This document shows positions 44,758 through 52,922 of a stretch of DNA of 64,000 nucleotides, piece by piece. The stretch lies in NCBI GenBank assembly GCA_002331025.1, contig DCYG01000045.1, forward strand, positions 3,976 to 67,975, written 5' to 3'. The notes under the pieces were generated by a model. That model was not told the origin of the DNA. It worked only from the letters and a program-made list of their open reading frames with translations, and did no database searches. The translations under genes were made by a program, and so were the position numbers. The DNA comes from Firmicutes bacterium UBA2116 (GTDB lineage Bacteria; Bacillota; Clostridia; Tissierellales; Sedimentibacteraceae). How positions within the stretch are numbered: position 1 is the stretch's first letter; every line of letters begins with the position of its first letter.

Positions 44758-46113
44758 ATGAAATTGCTAATTGAAGAATGGGCTGAAAATAATCTAACTG
44801 ACAATGCGTTTGAAATGATGAAAGAAGCAGTTATGTGTTATAAAATAGGAGCATATAGATCCGCATATCTGATGTCATATTTAGCCTTTAAGTTGACGAT
44901 AAGAGAACGGTTGCTTTCATCAAGTTCAAAGCCAGATAGTATAAGTGAGTTAGATTGGAATGATGAAGTTATATCAGTCTTAAGAAATGATGATAAATGG
45001 GAAGAGTGCATTAACAGAATGGTAACTACTGCTCCCGATAACAACAAAACATGTTTAGGCAAAATATTTAAGTTTTCTAATAGAGAAAAGATAAAAAGCA
45101 GATATGAAACATGGAAATACACTCGACACAGTTGTGCGCATGGAAAAGAAGAGCAGATTTCATCTGCTACTGTGGAGCAGTTTTGGAATTACATGCAAAA
45201 TGATTTGCCAGAATACTATGTGCTAGGGGGAGAAGAATATCTATTGGATGAATTATACCGTACATATAAGTATTTCTATTCCCTCAAAAGTCTCCACTTA
45301 AATAAACTATTAAGAGACATCTCTGCTGTTTATAAGAAAAATGTAAAGCATTGTTTTAATGCGCTATATAAAAAAGAAAAATCATGTTTATTTATAAGCG
45401 GAAGCAACGTTGAGTTTTGGAATGCAGTTTTCATCTATGATGATGTAAATATCTCAGATGGATTTATTGACTTTATATATGAGCATTCTGATTATTTTTT
45501 AGATTGGTATACAAAATATCCTAAATTATTTTATATGATGATAAGTAAGCACAAGACCTTTATACAAGAAGAATTAGCTCCAATGATAGAAAAGGGATAT
45601 TCCATTGATCAAAATGCATTCTGGAACATACTTTGTGATATTTTACAGCATGATCACAAATTAATAAATTTAAATAAAATAACATCAGATTATTATAAAT
45701 TTAAAAGTATAGAATTAATTGATTTATCTTCAATAAAAATGAGCATTCTTAAACAGTATGGTGTATTTAAAGCATTTCTCTGGAATGCTGGAAAAGATTT
45801 GTTTAACAATGATAGTACAGCACATTGGGATTACTATGCTTGGGGGAGTGAAAAAGATGATGCTTATATTATTAAATGCTTTGATTATATTGAATGGGAT
45901 ATGGATTTAATCGAAAAGATGGAAAATAGCTTTGAGTATCTAAAAGAAAATGTTGAAAGCAGAACAAATAGTGATTCAAGGTGGAATGGAAATAGCCGGA
46001 TTGCAACTTATGAAAAAATCATAAAAAGCAGTAAAGATAAAATAGAAGAAACATGTAAAGATAACGATATTGAGTTGGCAAAATTTTTGAATATAAATGA
46101 GCTGCTAAAATAA
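44758..46113 (+). CDS. HEPN-like protein, probable abortive-infection RNase
   Basis: 451 residues from ATG 44758 with AAGGGAG upstream; a TTG at 44698 lies inside the repeat and is less likely. An N-terminal helical bundle (MKEAVMCYKIGAYRSAYLMSYLAFKLTIRERLL, split at about 21-53) ends with YTRHSCAHGKEE, giving the R-x4-H motif (R123, H128) of HEPN RNases. The remaining 300 residues are helical and aromatic-rich, with no family recognised. It is a single-gene cassette between two attachment-like repeats, as expected for a defence passenger. The HEPN call rests on motif and context. Confidence 0.65.
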   Translation: MKLLIEEWAENNLTDNAFEMMKEAVMCYKIGAYRSAYLMSYLAFKLTIRERLLSSSSKPDSISELDWNDEVISVLRNDDKWEECINRMVTTAPDNNKTCLGKIFKFSNREKIKSRYETWKYTRHSCAHGKEEQISSATVEQFWNYMQNDLPEYYVLGGEEYLLDELYRTYKYFYSLKSLHLNKLLRDISAVYKKNVKHCFNALYKKEKSCLFISGSNVEFWNAVFIYDDVNISDGFIDFIYEHSDYFLDWYTKYPKLFYMMISKHKTFIQEELAPMIEKGYSIDQNAFWNILCDILQHDHKLINLNKITSDYYKFKSIELIDLSSIKMSILKQYGVFKAFLWNAGKDLFNNDSTAHWDYYAWGSEKDDAYIIKCFDYIEWDMDLIEKMENSFEYLKENVESRTNSDSRWNGNSRIATYEKIIKSSKDKIEETCKDNDIELAKFLNINELLK

Positions 46114-46180
46114 GTTGAGACAAACCATAATTTCAAATCTTTTGAATCACTTAATAGTAAAACAAAATGTTGAAAAATAG

Positions 46181-46275
46181 GTTCCGCCAAGAAACCAGTG
46201 GGTCTTCCTTACATCATTATCACCGCCACAAGGCACGTGGAGTGCGTCTGTCTGCTACAAAGTGTTGACATATAA
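46181..46275 (+). repeat. Type-1 attachment-like repeat, copy C (best-conserved core)
   Basis: GTTCCGCCAAGAAACCAGTG, GGTCTTCCTTACATCATTAT, then CAAGGCACGTGGAGTGCGT. The core CACGTGGAGTGCGT (46234-46247) is, to my recollection, the start of the rum (rumA/rlmD) integration site used by streptococcal elements. The frame reads TRHVECVCLLQSVDI to a stop at 46275. Confidence 0.65.
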
Positions 46276-46292
46276 AAACGGAAATAATTTGT

Positions 46293-46326
46293 AAAACCGT
46301 GGGTTTAAATACTTCACGGTTTTCTT
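46293..46326 (+). terminator. Hairpin terminator
   Basis: AAAACCGTG (46293-46301) pairs with CACGGTTTT (46315-46323), followed by CTT. Confidence 0.6.
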
Positions 46327-46350
46327 ATGTCCAGAATTTATATAAATATC

Positions 46351-46400
46351 TTGCAAGTAAATAAAAAGAATGATATAATCAATAAATCAATCGATTGATT
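46351..46400 (+). promoter_or_regulatory. Promoter with perfect 16-bp palindromic operator
   Basis: TTGCAA (46351-46356), 17 bp, TATAAT (46374-46379). AATCAATCGATTGATT (46385-46400) covers the start site, 27 bp before the TetR ATG. Confidence 0.78.
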
Positions 46401-46426
46401 GAATTATTTTGAGAAAGGATAATTTT

Positions 46427-46984
46427 ATGGACAAAAGATTAAAGCTATTAGTTTCTGCTAAATACTTATTTTCAACGATGGGTTTTGATAAGACATCAAT
46501 TCGTGACATTGCGAATCATGCTCAAGTTAATAGCTCGATGATCTCATATTATTTTGGTGGCAAGGAAGGGATGATAGAAGCTATTTTTGAGGCTTTTTTT
46601 CCAAAAGAAGATATTTGCTCTGAAATTATTGATCCAATCAAGCAATTAGAACAAATTATTAGAAGAATCATAGAAATAAGAAAGAATGATCCTGAGTTAG
46701 TTGATTTTTTACACCGTGAAATAGTTTCGAAAAATAATATGGTGATTATAAAACCTTATATTGAACCATTTTGGAACGATATTAGAGAATTACTCGTTGC
46801 TGGTAAAAGTAAGAGATACTTTGAGTTTGATTCATTAGAAGTTGCATTTAGCTATATACAAGCATCAATGAGTTATCCGTACCATTATAATGTACTAAGT
46901 GCGGAGGATCAAAGTATTGATTTATCTAATGAATTTACCGAAGAATTAATCCAGTTAGTTATGAAAGGAATTTTGCGAAAATGA
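46427..46984 (+). CDS. TetR/AcrR-family regulator
   Basis: 185 residues from ATG with GAAAGGAT upstream. The HTH is TSIRDIANHAQVNSSMISYYFGGKEGM (about 21-47), with a CecR-like C-terminal domain. It is unrelated in detail to the three TetR proteins of the lipid block. It sits behind its own palindromic operator and overlaps the SRPBCC gene by 4 bp, so it controls a small three-gene operon. Confidence 0.88.
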   Translation: MDKRLKLLVSAKYLFSTMGFDKTSIRDIANHAQVNSSMISYYFGGKEGMIEAIFEAFFPKEDICSEIIDPIKQLEQIIRRIIEIRKNDPELVDFLHREIVSKNNMVIIKPYIEPFWNDIRELLVAGKSKRYFEFDSLEVAFSYIQASMSYPYHYNVLSAEDQSIDLSNEFTEELIQLVMKGILRK

Positions 46985-47451
46985 AATATAGAATTGAAAC
47001 TAAAATAATAATTAATGCATCACTTGAAAACGTATGGAATATTTTTATGAATTTTCAAGAGCACGACCAATGGAATGATTTTATTAGGATACAAAGTGGT
47101 GAAAAAAAGATCGGAGATAAAATTAAAGTAGATTTCCTAAGTAATGGGAAAGTGAAAATGACCATGAAACCTACAGTTGTTGACATACAAGAAAATGAAG
47201 CATTTGAGTGGATTGGAAATTTAGGAATTAAAGGTATATTTGATGGACATCACCAATTTAGATTTAAAGATATTGGTTATAATCAAACGGAGTTTATTCA
47301 AGCAGAAGATTTTAGTGGATTGCTAATAAGGTTATTAATGAAATCGGTTATTGAGCCGACTAATATACAATTCAAAGAGTTCAATGAAAACTTCAAGTTG
47401 TTCATTGAGACCAAAAAATGTTTGCCAATGGAGATTTATCGAATGGATTGA
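46981..47451 (+). CDS. SRPBCC (START-like) family protein
   Basis: 156 residues. YRIETKIIINASLENVWNIF, with FQEHDQWNDFIR and VDIQENEAFEWIGNLGIKGIFDGHHQF, is the polyketide-cyclase/SRPBCC pattern of a hydrophobic ligand pocket. The natural ligand is unknown. The ATG overlaps the TetR stop. Confidence 0.82.
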   Translation: MKYRIETKIIINASLENVWNIFMNFQEHDQWNDFIRIQSGEKKIGDKIKVDFLSNGKVKMTMKPTVVDIQENEAFEWIGNLGIKGIFDGHHQFRFKDIGYNQTEFIQAEDFSGLLIRLLMKSVIEPTNIQFKEFNENFKLFIETKKCLPMEIYRMD

Positions 47452-47474
47452 GCTATTGATAAAAGGAGTTTAGT

Positions 47475-47813
47475 ATGAAAAATCTAATTCGTTTAGAAGA
47501 AATAATGATTTTTGGATTGTCTATCTATTTATTCAGTTTGCTTAATTATAGCTGGTGGCTATTTTGGGGGTTGCTTTTAACACCCGATCTTGGGATGTTA
47601 GGGTATGCATTAAACACAAATTTTGGAGCAATAGTCTACAATGTTGTGCATCATAGAGGGCTGCAATTAATTATTTACTTTCTTGGTGCATTTCTGGGTA
47701 TAAGAATTATTATGTTGATTGGAGTTATATTATTTGCTCATTCAAGTCTTGACAGAGTCTTTAGCTTTGGCCTTAAGTATATAGATAATTTTAAGCATAC
47801 GCATTTAAATTAA
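47475..47813 (+). CDS. DUF4260 membrane protein
   Basis: 112 residues with three hydrophobic helices. LLLTPDLGMLGY, YNVVHHRG and AHSSLDRVFSFGLKY are DUF4260 marks. AAAGGAG precedes ATG. Function unknown. It is the third gene of the TetR operon, which looks like a small-molecule response passenger. Confidence 0.82.
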   Translation: MKNLIRLEEIMIFGLSIYLFSLLNYSWWLFWGLLLTPDLGMLGYALNTNFGAIVYNVVHHRGLQLIIYFLGAFLGIRIIMLIGVILFAHSSLDRVFSFGLKYIDNFKHTHLN

Positions 47814-47970
47814 TGTTCTTCCGTGTATTATAAATTCATTGCAACATTGTAGTGTTCTTATTGTAAACAAGGATAGAACTTGGATTAACAACTCAATTAT
47901 TTCTTGAAAACGCAATATATAGTTACTTGAAATAGTGATTGAGATTATTGACATTTTAGAAGTATATTCA

Positions 47971-48030
47971 TCCGCCAAGGAACCAGTGGGTCTACACGAC
48001 ATCATTTTTGTCTACTCAAGGCACGTGGAG
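47971..48030 (+). repeat. Type-1 attachment-like repeat, copy D
   Basis: TCCGCCAAGGAACCAGTGGG, TCTACACGACATCATTTTTG, TCTACTCAAGG, then core CACGTGGAG (48022-48030) continuing directly into an rlmD-like fragment. Confidence 0.65.
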
Positions 48031-48146
48031 ACAGTTGTTCTTTTGTCCCAACAAAAACCGAATGACGGGATTGAGGTGGTTGATTTGAACTTGGACTAGT
48101 TGGATGCGACCGGTGCTGAGGCAAAGGCTACTTATGCAGAAATTAT
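48022..48146 (+). pseudogene. rlmD/rumA C-terminal fragment (23S rRNA uracil methyltransferase)
   Basis: The frame from CAC 48022 reads HVETVVLLSQQKPNDGIEVV, DLNLD, a TAG at 48097, then LDATGAEAKATYAEI. This matches the C-terminal extension of clostridial RlmD proteins (HVETVVLLS... and ...KATYxEIK). The upstream catalytic part is absent and the tail is cut off where it meets a RhuM fragment. Confidence 0.7.
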
Positions 48147-48207
48147 TTTTGGATGATGAATTAGAGGAAGATTCAGTATGTGCAATTTTTGCACATACTG
48201 CTAGTGA
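48145..48207 (+). repeat. 63-bp exact copy of an internal piece of the RhuM gene
   Basis: Identical over 63 bp to 56549-56611. It encodes FLDDELEEDSVCAIFAHTAS and contains the perfect inverted repeat AGTATGTGCAA/TTGCACATACT. It lies just before the helicase gene. Confidence 0.9.
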
Positions 48208-48217
48208 GATATAGCAA

Positions 48218-50944
48218 ATGAATACAAAAAAACATATGATTATTATTAAAGGCGAAATAAAAACTAAAAACATATCCTCTTGCAGGTATAATTCAAACTC
48301 TAAAAAATGGGATGTAATTTTCATCGGCTCCGGGAAAGTGTTCAGCTATGCCTACTCAAGTATAGAATGGTTAAAAGACCCTGAAATATTAAATCCTAAT
48401 TCATATCGCATAGGCAGAGAGGGAAAAGAATTTTTTGATGTACAGGCAATTTGCGTTTTTCGTGGAAATGGAATGGAATACTGGCATATTTGTTTTGGTA
48501 ACGGCAGTGAAAGAGATTATAGGAGAGATGAACTAAACATTAGCAAGTCATGTCTCATAGATGATAAGTCAAAAAATGTATTTGAATACTTAAAACAGAT
48601 TTCCAAGTTAAATAATTTAAGGAATAAGGAAACAGATGAAAAAATATTAGAAAAGCGATATGAAAAAATACTGCATGTTGATGAAAAAACGTCTTTGGCT
48701 AAATACTTAAATCCTGCAAATGAAGATAGTATAATGGAAAAAGAGACAATCCCTATATTTCCCTTTGGATGTAATAAGAGCCAGTACAAAGCTGTAAAAA
48801 ATGCATTGGAGAATCAAGTAAGTGTTATTCAGGGACCTCCGGGAACCGGAAAAACACAAACGATTTTAAATATTATTTCCAATATTTTGCTTCAGGGAAA
48901 AACTGTACAAGTAGTTTCAAATAATAATGCTGCAATTGAAAATGTATATGAAAAGCTCTCGTCATCAAAATACAATTTAGGCTTTATAGTAGCATCGTTG
49001 GGCAATGTGGAGAATAAAAAAGAATTTATAAGAAATCAGGAAAGAACATATCCACAATTTTCAGATTGGATGATTCAGGATACAATGTTAAATTCTTTGG
49101 ATGAGGTGAAAAGTAAATCGGAACAATTAAGCGTTGTTTTTGATAGACAGGAAAGATTAGCATGTCTTAAACAGGAACTGGCACAGTTGGAACTGGAACA
49201 AAAATACTTTGATGAATACTTAAATGAGACAAATGTTAATATTGATTCATTAAAAATTTCAAAAAAGATATCTTCTGAGAAATTAATGTGGCTGTGGCAA
49301 AAAAGTCAGGATTTTTCAACAAAGCATAAAAAACTTGGACTTCTTTTCAAATTAAAGAGTATAGTTATGTATGGTATTCGAGATTGGGAATTCTATAGGC
49401 AGGATATTTCTAAAATAATCACTTCGTTTCAAGGATTGTTTTTGAAATATAAAAAGAAAGAAATAATAAGAGATATAAATGATATTGCAGAATCTCTTGA
49501 TAAGTTCAATGCAGGCTTGTTAGAGGATATGTGCAATCAGTCAATGATAATTTTAAAAGATGCATTAGCAAGAAGATATAGTGAGAAAGAGGAGAGAGTA
49601 ATATTTTCAGAGGATGATTTATGGAAAGATCCTCAAAGAGTATTAGCGGAGTATCCGGTAATATTAAGCACTACATTCTCGTCGAGAACGAGCCTGAATA
49701 GTGATGTGGTGTATGACTATTTAATTATGGATGAGGCATCACAGGTTGATGTTGCAACCGGTGCATTATCTCTTTCGTCTGCAAAAAACTCAGTTATAGT
49801 TGGAGATGTCAAGCAATTACCTAATGTGGTTGAAGAAGAAATAAAGAAGCAGTCAGAAGCGATATTTAAGGATTTTAATATTAGTAAAGGGTATCAATTT
49901 ACCAATAGTTTTCTGCAGTCTGTTTTAGATGTTATTCCTGATGTAAGACAAGTTTTGTTACGAGAACATTATCGGTGTCATCCTAAAATAATTAATTTTT
50001 GTAATCAAAAGTTTTACAGGGGAGAGCTTATTATTATGACAGATGATAATAGTGAGGAAAATGTGCTTGTTGCAATGAAGACCGTAAAAGGTAATCATGA
50101 GAGAGAACACTATAGCCAGAGGCAGATTGATGTAATAATGGAAGAAGTTTTACCAAGCTTACAAACAGAACTGAGTAAAATTAGTATAATTACACCATAT
50201 AGAAATCAGGTGGAAGCTATAGACAAGCAGTTGGAAGAAATAGATGTTGCAACTGTCCATAAATTTCAAGGCAGAGAAAAGGATGTTATTATTATTTCAA
50301 CAGTTGATGATAAAATTTCAGATTTTGCTGATGATCCGTATCTATTGAATGTAGCCGTTTCAAGAGCTAAGAAAAAATTGGTTGTGGTTGTGTCTGGGAA
50401 TGAGCAATCTCCGGAAAAAAACATTAGTGATTTAGTTGCCTATATCAAATATAATAATTTTGAGGTGCGCGACAGTAAAATATATTCTATATTTGATTAT
50501 TTATATAAGCAATATACGGTAGCGAGACAAAAGTATTTAAGTACACATAAGCAGATTTCAGAATATGATTCTGAAAATCTGATGTATGCACTTATTTCTG
50601 ATATTTTAAGTGCAAATATTTATACAAGCTTGGATGTAGTGTGTCATTTCCCTTTGAATATGCTAATACGCAATCCCGATTTATTAAATGACAGAGAATG
50701 TGAATATACTATGAATCCGGCAACTCATTTAGATTTTCTTATTTATAACAGATTGAGCAAGCGGTCTGTCCTGGCTGTAGAAGTAGATGGATATGATTTT
50801 CATAAGGAAGGAACGGTTCAGGCTGAAAGAGACCAATTAAAAGACCGGATATTAAATTTATACAATATTCCGATTTTGAGATTTAGTACTAACGGAAGCG
50901 GTGAGAAAGAAATAATAGAGTTGAAGTTAGAAGAATTAATGTAA
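48218..50944 (+). CDS. SF1 (DNA2/NAM7-like) helicase fused to a restriction-like nuclease domain
   Basis: About 908 residues. Helicase motifs: Walker A QGPPGTGKTQT (about 205-215), MDEASQVD (about 505), VGDVKQLPN, LREHYRCHP, VHKFQGREKD and NVAVSRAKK. The C-terminus (THLDFLIYN ... LAVEVDGYDFH ... ERDQLKDRILNLYNIPILRFST) looks like a DUF2726/Vsr-like PD-(D/E)XK nuclease. This is the layout of several helicase-nuclease defence proteins. The start is doubtful: ATG 48218 and ATG 48236 both lack a ribosome site, and the upstream DNA is a patchwork, so the N-terminus may be missing. Confidence 0.8.
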   Translation: MNTKKHMIIIKGEIKTKNISSCRYNSNSKKWDVIFIGSGKVFSYAYSSIEWLKDPEILNPNSYRIGREGKEFFDVQAICVFRGNGMEYWHICFGNGSERDYRRDELNISKSCLIDDKSKNVFEYLKQISKLNNLRNKETDEKILEKRYEKILHVDEKTSLAKYLNPANEDSIMEKETIPIFPFGCNKSQYKAVKNALENQVSVIQGPPGTGKTQTILNIISNILLQGKTVQVVSNNNAAIENVYEKLSSSKYNLGFIVASLGNVENKKEFIRNQERTYPQFSDWMIQDTMLNSLDEVKSKSEQLSVVFDRQERLACLKQELAQLELEQKYFDEYLNETNVNIDSLKISKKISSEKLMWLWQKSQDFSTKHKKLGLLFKLKSIVMYGIRDWEFYRQDISKIITSFQGLFLKYKKKEIIRDINDIAESLDKFNAGLLEDMCNQSMIILKDALARRYSEKEERVIFSEDDLWKDPQRVLAEYPVILSTTFSSRTSLNSDVVYDYLIMDEASQVDVATGALSLSSAKNSVIVGDVKQLPNVVEEEIKKQSEAIFKDFNISKGYQFTNSFLQSVLDVIPDVRQVLLREHYRCHPKIINFCNQKFYRGELIIMTDDNSEENVLVAMKTVKGNHEREHYSQRQIDVIMEEVLPSLQTELSKISIITPYRNQVEAIDKQLEEIDVATVHKFQGREKDVIIISTVDDKISDFADDPYLLNVAVSRAKKKLVVVVSGNEQSPEKNISDLVAYIKYNNFEVRDSKIYSIFDYLYKQYTVARQKYLSTHKQISEYDSENLMYALISDILSANIYTSLDVVCHFPLNMLIRNPDLLNDRECEYTMNPATHLDFLIYNRLSKRSVLAVEVDGYDFHKEGTVQAERDQLKDRILNLYNIPILRFSTNGSGEKEIIELKLEELM

Positions 50945-50989
50945 GGTATTAAACTTAGCGGTTAAGTAAAGGAGAGAACAGATGAAAAC

Positions 50990-51054
50990 AATCTTCTGCT
51001 AAAAACTGCTAAGACTAAAACCCTAAGCATTTAATGTTTAGTCAACAGAAGATT
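50990..51054 (+). repeat. Type-2 repeat, copy 2
   Basis: Outer stem AATCTTCTG (50990-50998) with CAGAAGATT (51046-51054), inner stem GACTAAA (51013-51019) with TTTAGTC (51037-51043), both perfect. The shared line CTGCTAAGACTAAAACCC starts at 51006. Confidence 0.65.
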
Positions 51055-51193
51055 AGTGACGCAGAAAATATCTTATTTGAAAAAATTAATAATGATGAAT
51101 TAATTTATCTAAAAATTGCCATAGATTTTTATAGTAGGATAAATAAATTAAGTGATGCAGAATTGTGGTATAGAGGGCAAAAAGGGGGCTGAA
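51055..51193 (+). pseudogene. Gene remnant, FRG-like or attachment-tail related
   Basis: An open frame reads LFEKINNDELIYLKIAIDFY, SRINKLSDAELWYRGQKGG and stops at 51193. LWYRGQ fits the start of an FRG domain. The last 35 bp are also nearly the same as the ends of repeat copies A and E, so they may be part of an integration scar instead. No ribosome site. Confidence 0.4.
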
Positions 51194-51261
51194 ATTATGT
51201 GGAACTTTTTATATAAATGCATCGTCATATGAGCAAATGGTATTGAATACAAGGAGGAAAA

Positions 51262-52719
51262 ATGAAAAAAAGATTTATCTATAATTTTATGGTCGTAATG
51301 GCAGTTGCTTTAATTCTTTCAATTACAAATGTATTTGCCGCAACTAAAACCGCAAACGTTAGCCTGCCGTCCTTCAAAGTTACATTGAATGGAAGTGAAA
51401 TAAACAATTCATATAGCAAGTATCCTTTGATTGTTTATAATGATATTACTTATTTTCCGATGACATTTGGCGGATGCAGATACCTTGGCTTAGAAACAAA
51501 GTGGGATCAGAAGGAAGGACTTGAAATTAATAAAACAAATATAAGTTATCCTTTAGATGAATACAAAACAAATCAGAAAAATTCAACTAAATATACTGCT
51601 TTAATCCCCGAGTTTAATATTAAGATTAACGGAAAAACGGTTGATAAAAACAATGCCGAGTATCCTTTATTGACCTTCAGGAATATAACGTATTTTCCTC
51701 TTACATGGGAGTATGGTGTGAACGAATTTGGATGGGATTACTATTTTGACAATAAGGATGGACTTGTGATAAAGTCTCAGAATGCATCTCCAAAGTCGTT
51801 GGAACTTGTAGACTATTTACACGAAGAAGATAAATACGGTCAATTTATTGTGCATGATGATAATATATATTATGCCGGAAATAATGGATTTATATATCAA
51901 GCACCTCTGAATAATTTGAAGAATAATAAAAAAATATATCAGTTGCCTAAGGATTCCTATTCTGGTGAGAATATATATGTAAATCCATATTTTAGGCATC
52001 ATGACGGAGGAGTAATCTTTTCATACAGTACAGGCGGAACAAGAGGAATGGATTATGAAATTGCAATAAAAGAGGATGGGACAACAATGGAGCCTATGGC
52101 CATAGGACCTTTTATTGCACCTGAAGTATCTGACGAGGGATTGCTGTTGTACAATACACCGAATCGTATTTATGAAACAGGTAATTATCGGTATATGATA
52201 ACATCGAACATAAATGAAGCTAATGATCCACAGAGAATTTACAAGTTGAATAAATCAACAGAAAAAATAACATTAGTTAATGAAAAGTCTGCGAATGAAT
52301 TTAAATACCGAAATGGAAGATTGTATTTTGTCAGCGATGATAGGATGCTATATTCTCTATCATTAAGTGATGATACAATAAGATTGGAAAGCAGCGGTCC
52401 TGTATACCAAGAAAGGTATGAAATAATTGGAAATAATATCTATTATTTTAATGACAAGGACCAAAAAGTATATAAGGAAGGGGATAAGAATCCTCTTAAT
52501 TCAGGTGAAACAGGTGAAGAGATACAATTGACAGGAGATTATATTGCCATAACTTTCAATACAACATTGAATTACAGTTATAGGAGTATAGTATATGATA
52601 AAAACGGAAATATAGTTTTTATTCTTCCAAGAAAAATGAGTGTATTATCTGCTGATTCAAAAAGAATAGCATATTTTGATGAATTTGACAAAAAAGTTTT
52701 CTTAGTAGAAATGAAATAA
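51262..52719 (+). CDS. Secreted protein with stalk-like copper-amine-oxidase N-domains and DUF5050-like propeller
   Basis: 485 residues, AGGAGG before ATG. Signal peptide of about 26 residues (KKRFIYNFMVVMAVALILSI, then FAA). Two repeats of YPLIVYNDITYFPMTFG/YPLLTFRNITYFPLTWE (about 50-70 and 128-148) with GLETKWDQKEGLEI-like ends are copper-amine-oxidase-like stalk domains. The rest (about 180-485) is a string of short beta repeats, probably a propeller. Cell-envelope function, partner unknown. A degenerate copy of its C-terminus follows. Confidence 0.75.
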   Translation: MKKRFIYNFMVVMAVALILSITNVFAATKTANVSLPSFKVTLNGSEINNSYSKYPLIVYNDITYFPMTFGGCRYLGLETKWDQKEGLEINKTNISYPLDEYKTNQKNSTKYTALIPEFNIKINGKTVDKNNAEYPLLTFRNITYFPLTWEYGVNEFGWDYYFDNKDGLVIKSQNASPKSLELVDYLHEEDKYGQFIVHDDNIYYAGNNGFIYQAPLNNLKNNKKIYQLPKDSYSGENIYVNPYFRHHDGGVIFSYSTGGTRGMDYEIAIKEDGTTMEPMAIGPFIAPEVSDEGLLLYNTPNRIYETGNYRYMITSNINEANDPQRIYKLNKSTEKITLVNEKSANEFKYRNGRLYFVSDDRMLYSLSLSDDTIRLESSGPVYQERYEIIGNNIYYFNDKDQKVYKEGDKNPLNSGETGEEIQLTGDYIAITFNTTLNYSYRSIVYDKNGNIVFILPRKMSVLSADSKRIAYFDEFDKKVFLVEMK

Positions 52720-52770
52720 AATTGTTTCTATTATGTCAAAATTTTTTATTCCGAGGGTGATTTGAATAGA

Positions 52771-52815
52771 ATGACATACTTTGATAAATTCGATAAGAAA
52801 GTTTCTTCTTATTAG
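52771..52815 (+). pseudogene. Remnant of a paralogous 3' end
   Basis: ATG 52771 to TAG 52815 reads MTYFDKFDKKVSSY, matching the end of the preceding protein (IAYFDEFDKKVF). It shows that a tandem paralogue was lost by deletion. Confidence 0.55.
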
Positions 52816-52852
52816 ACAAAATAAAGTACCTTGTAAGAAGTAAGGTCGACTA

Positions 52853-52910
52853 GAAACATAAAAAGCTTCTAAACGGATATATTATTCAGATTAGAAGCTT
52901 TTTATGTTTC
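52853..52910. terminator. 20-bp perfect bidirectional terminator
   Basis: GAAACATAAAAAGCTTCTAA (52853-52872) is the exact reverse complement of 52891-52910, loop 18 bp. It sits between convergent genes and serves both. Confidence 0.85.
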
Positions 52911-52922
52911 ATATGCATAACT

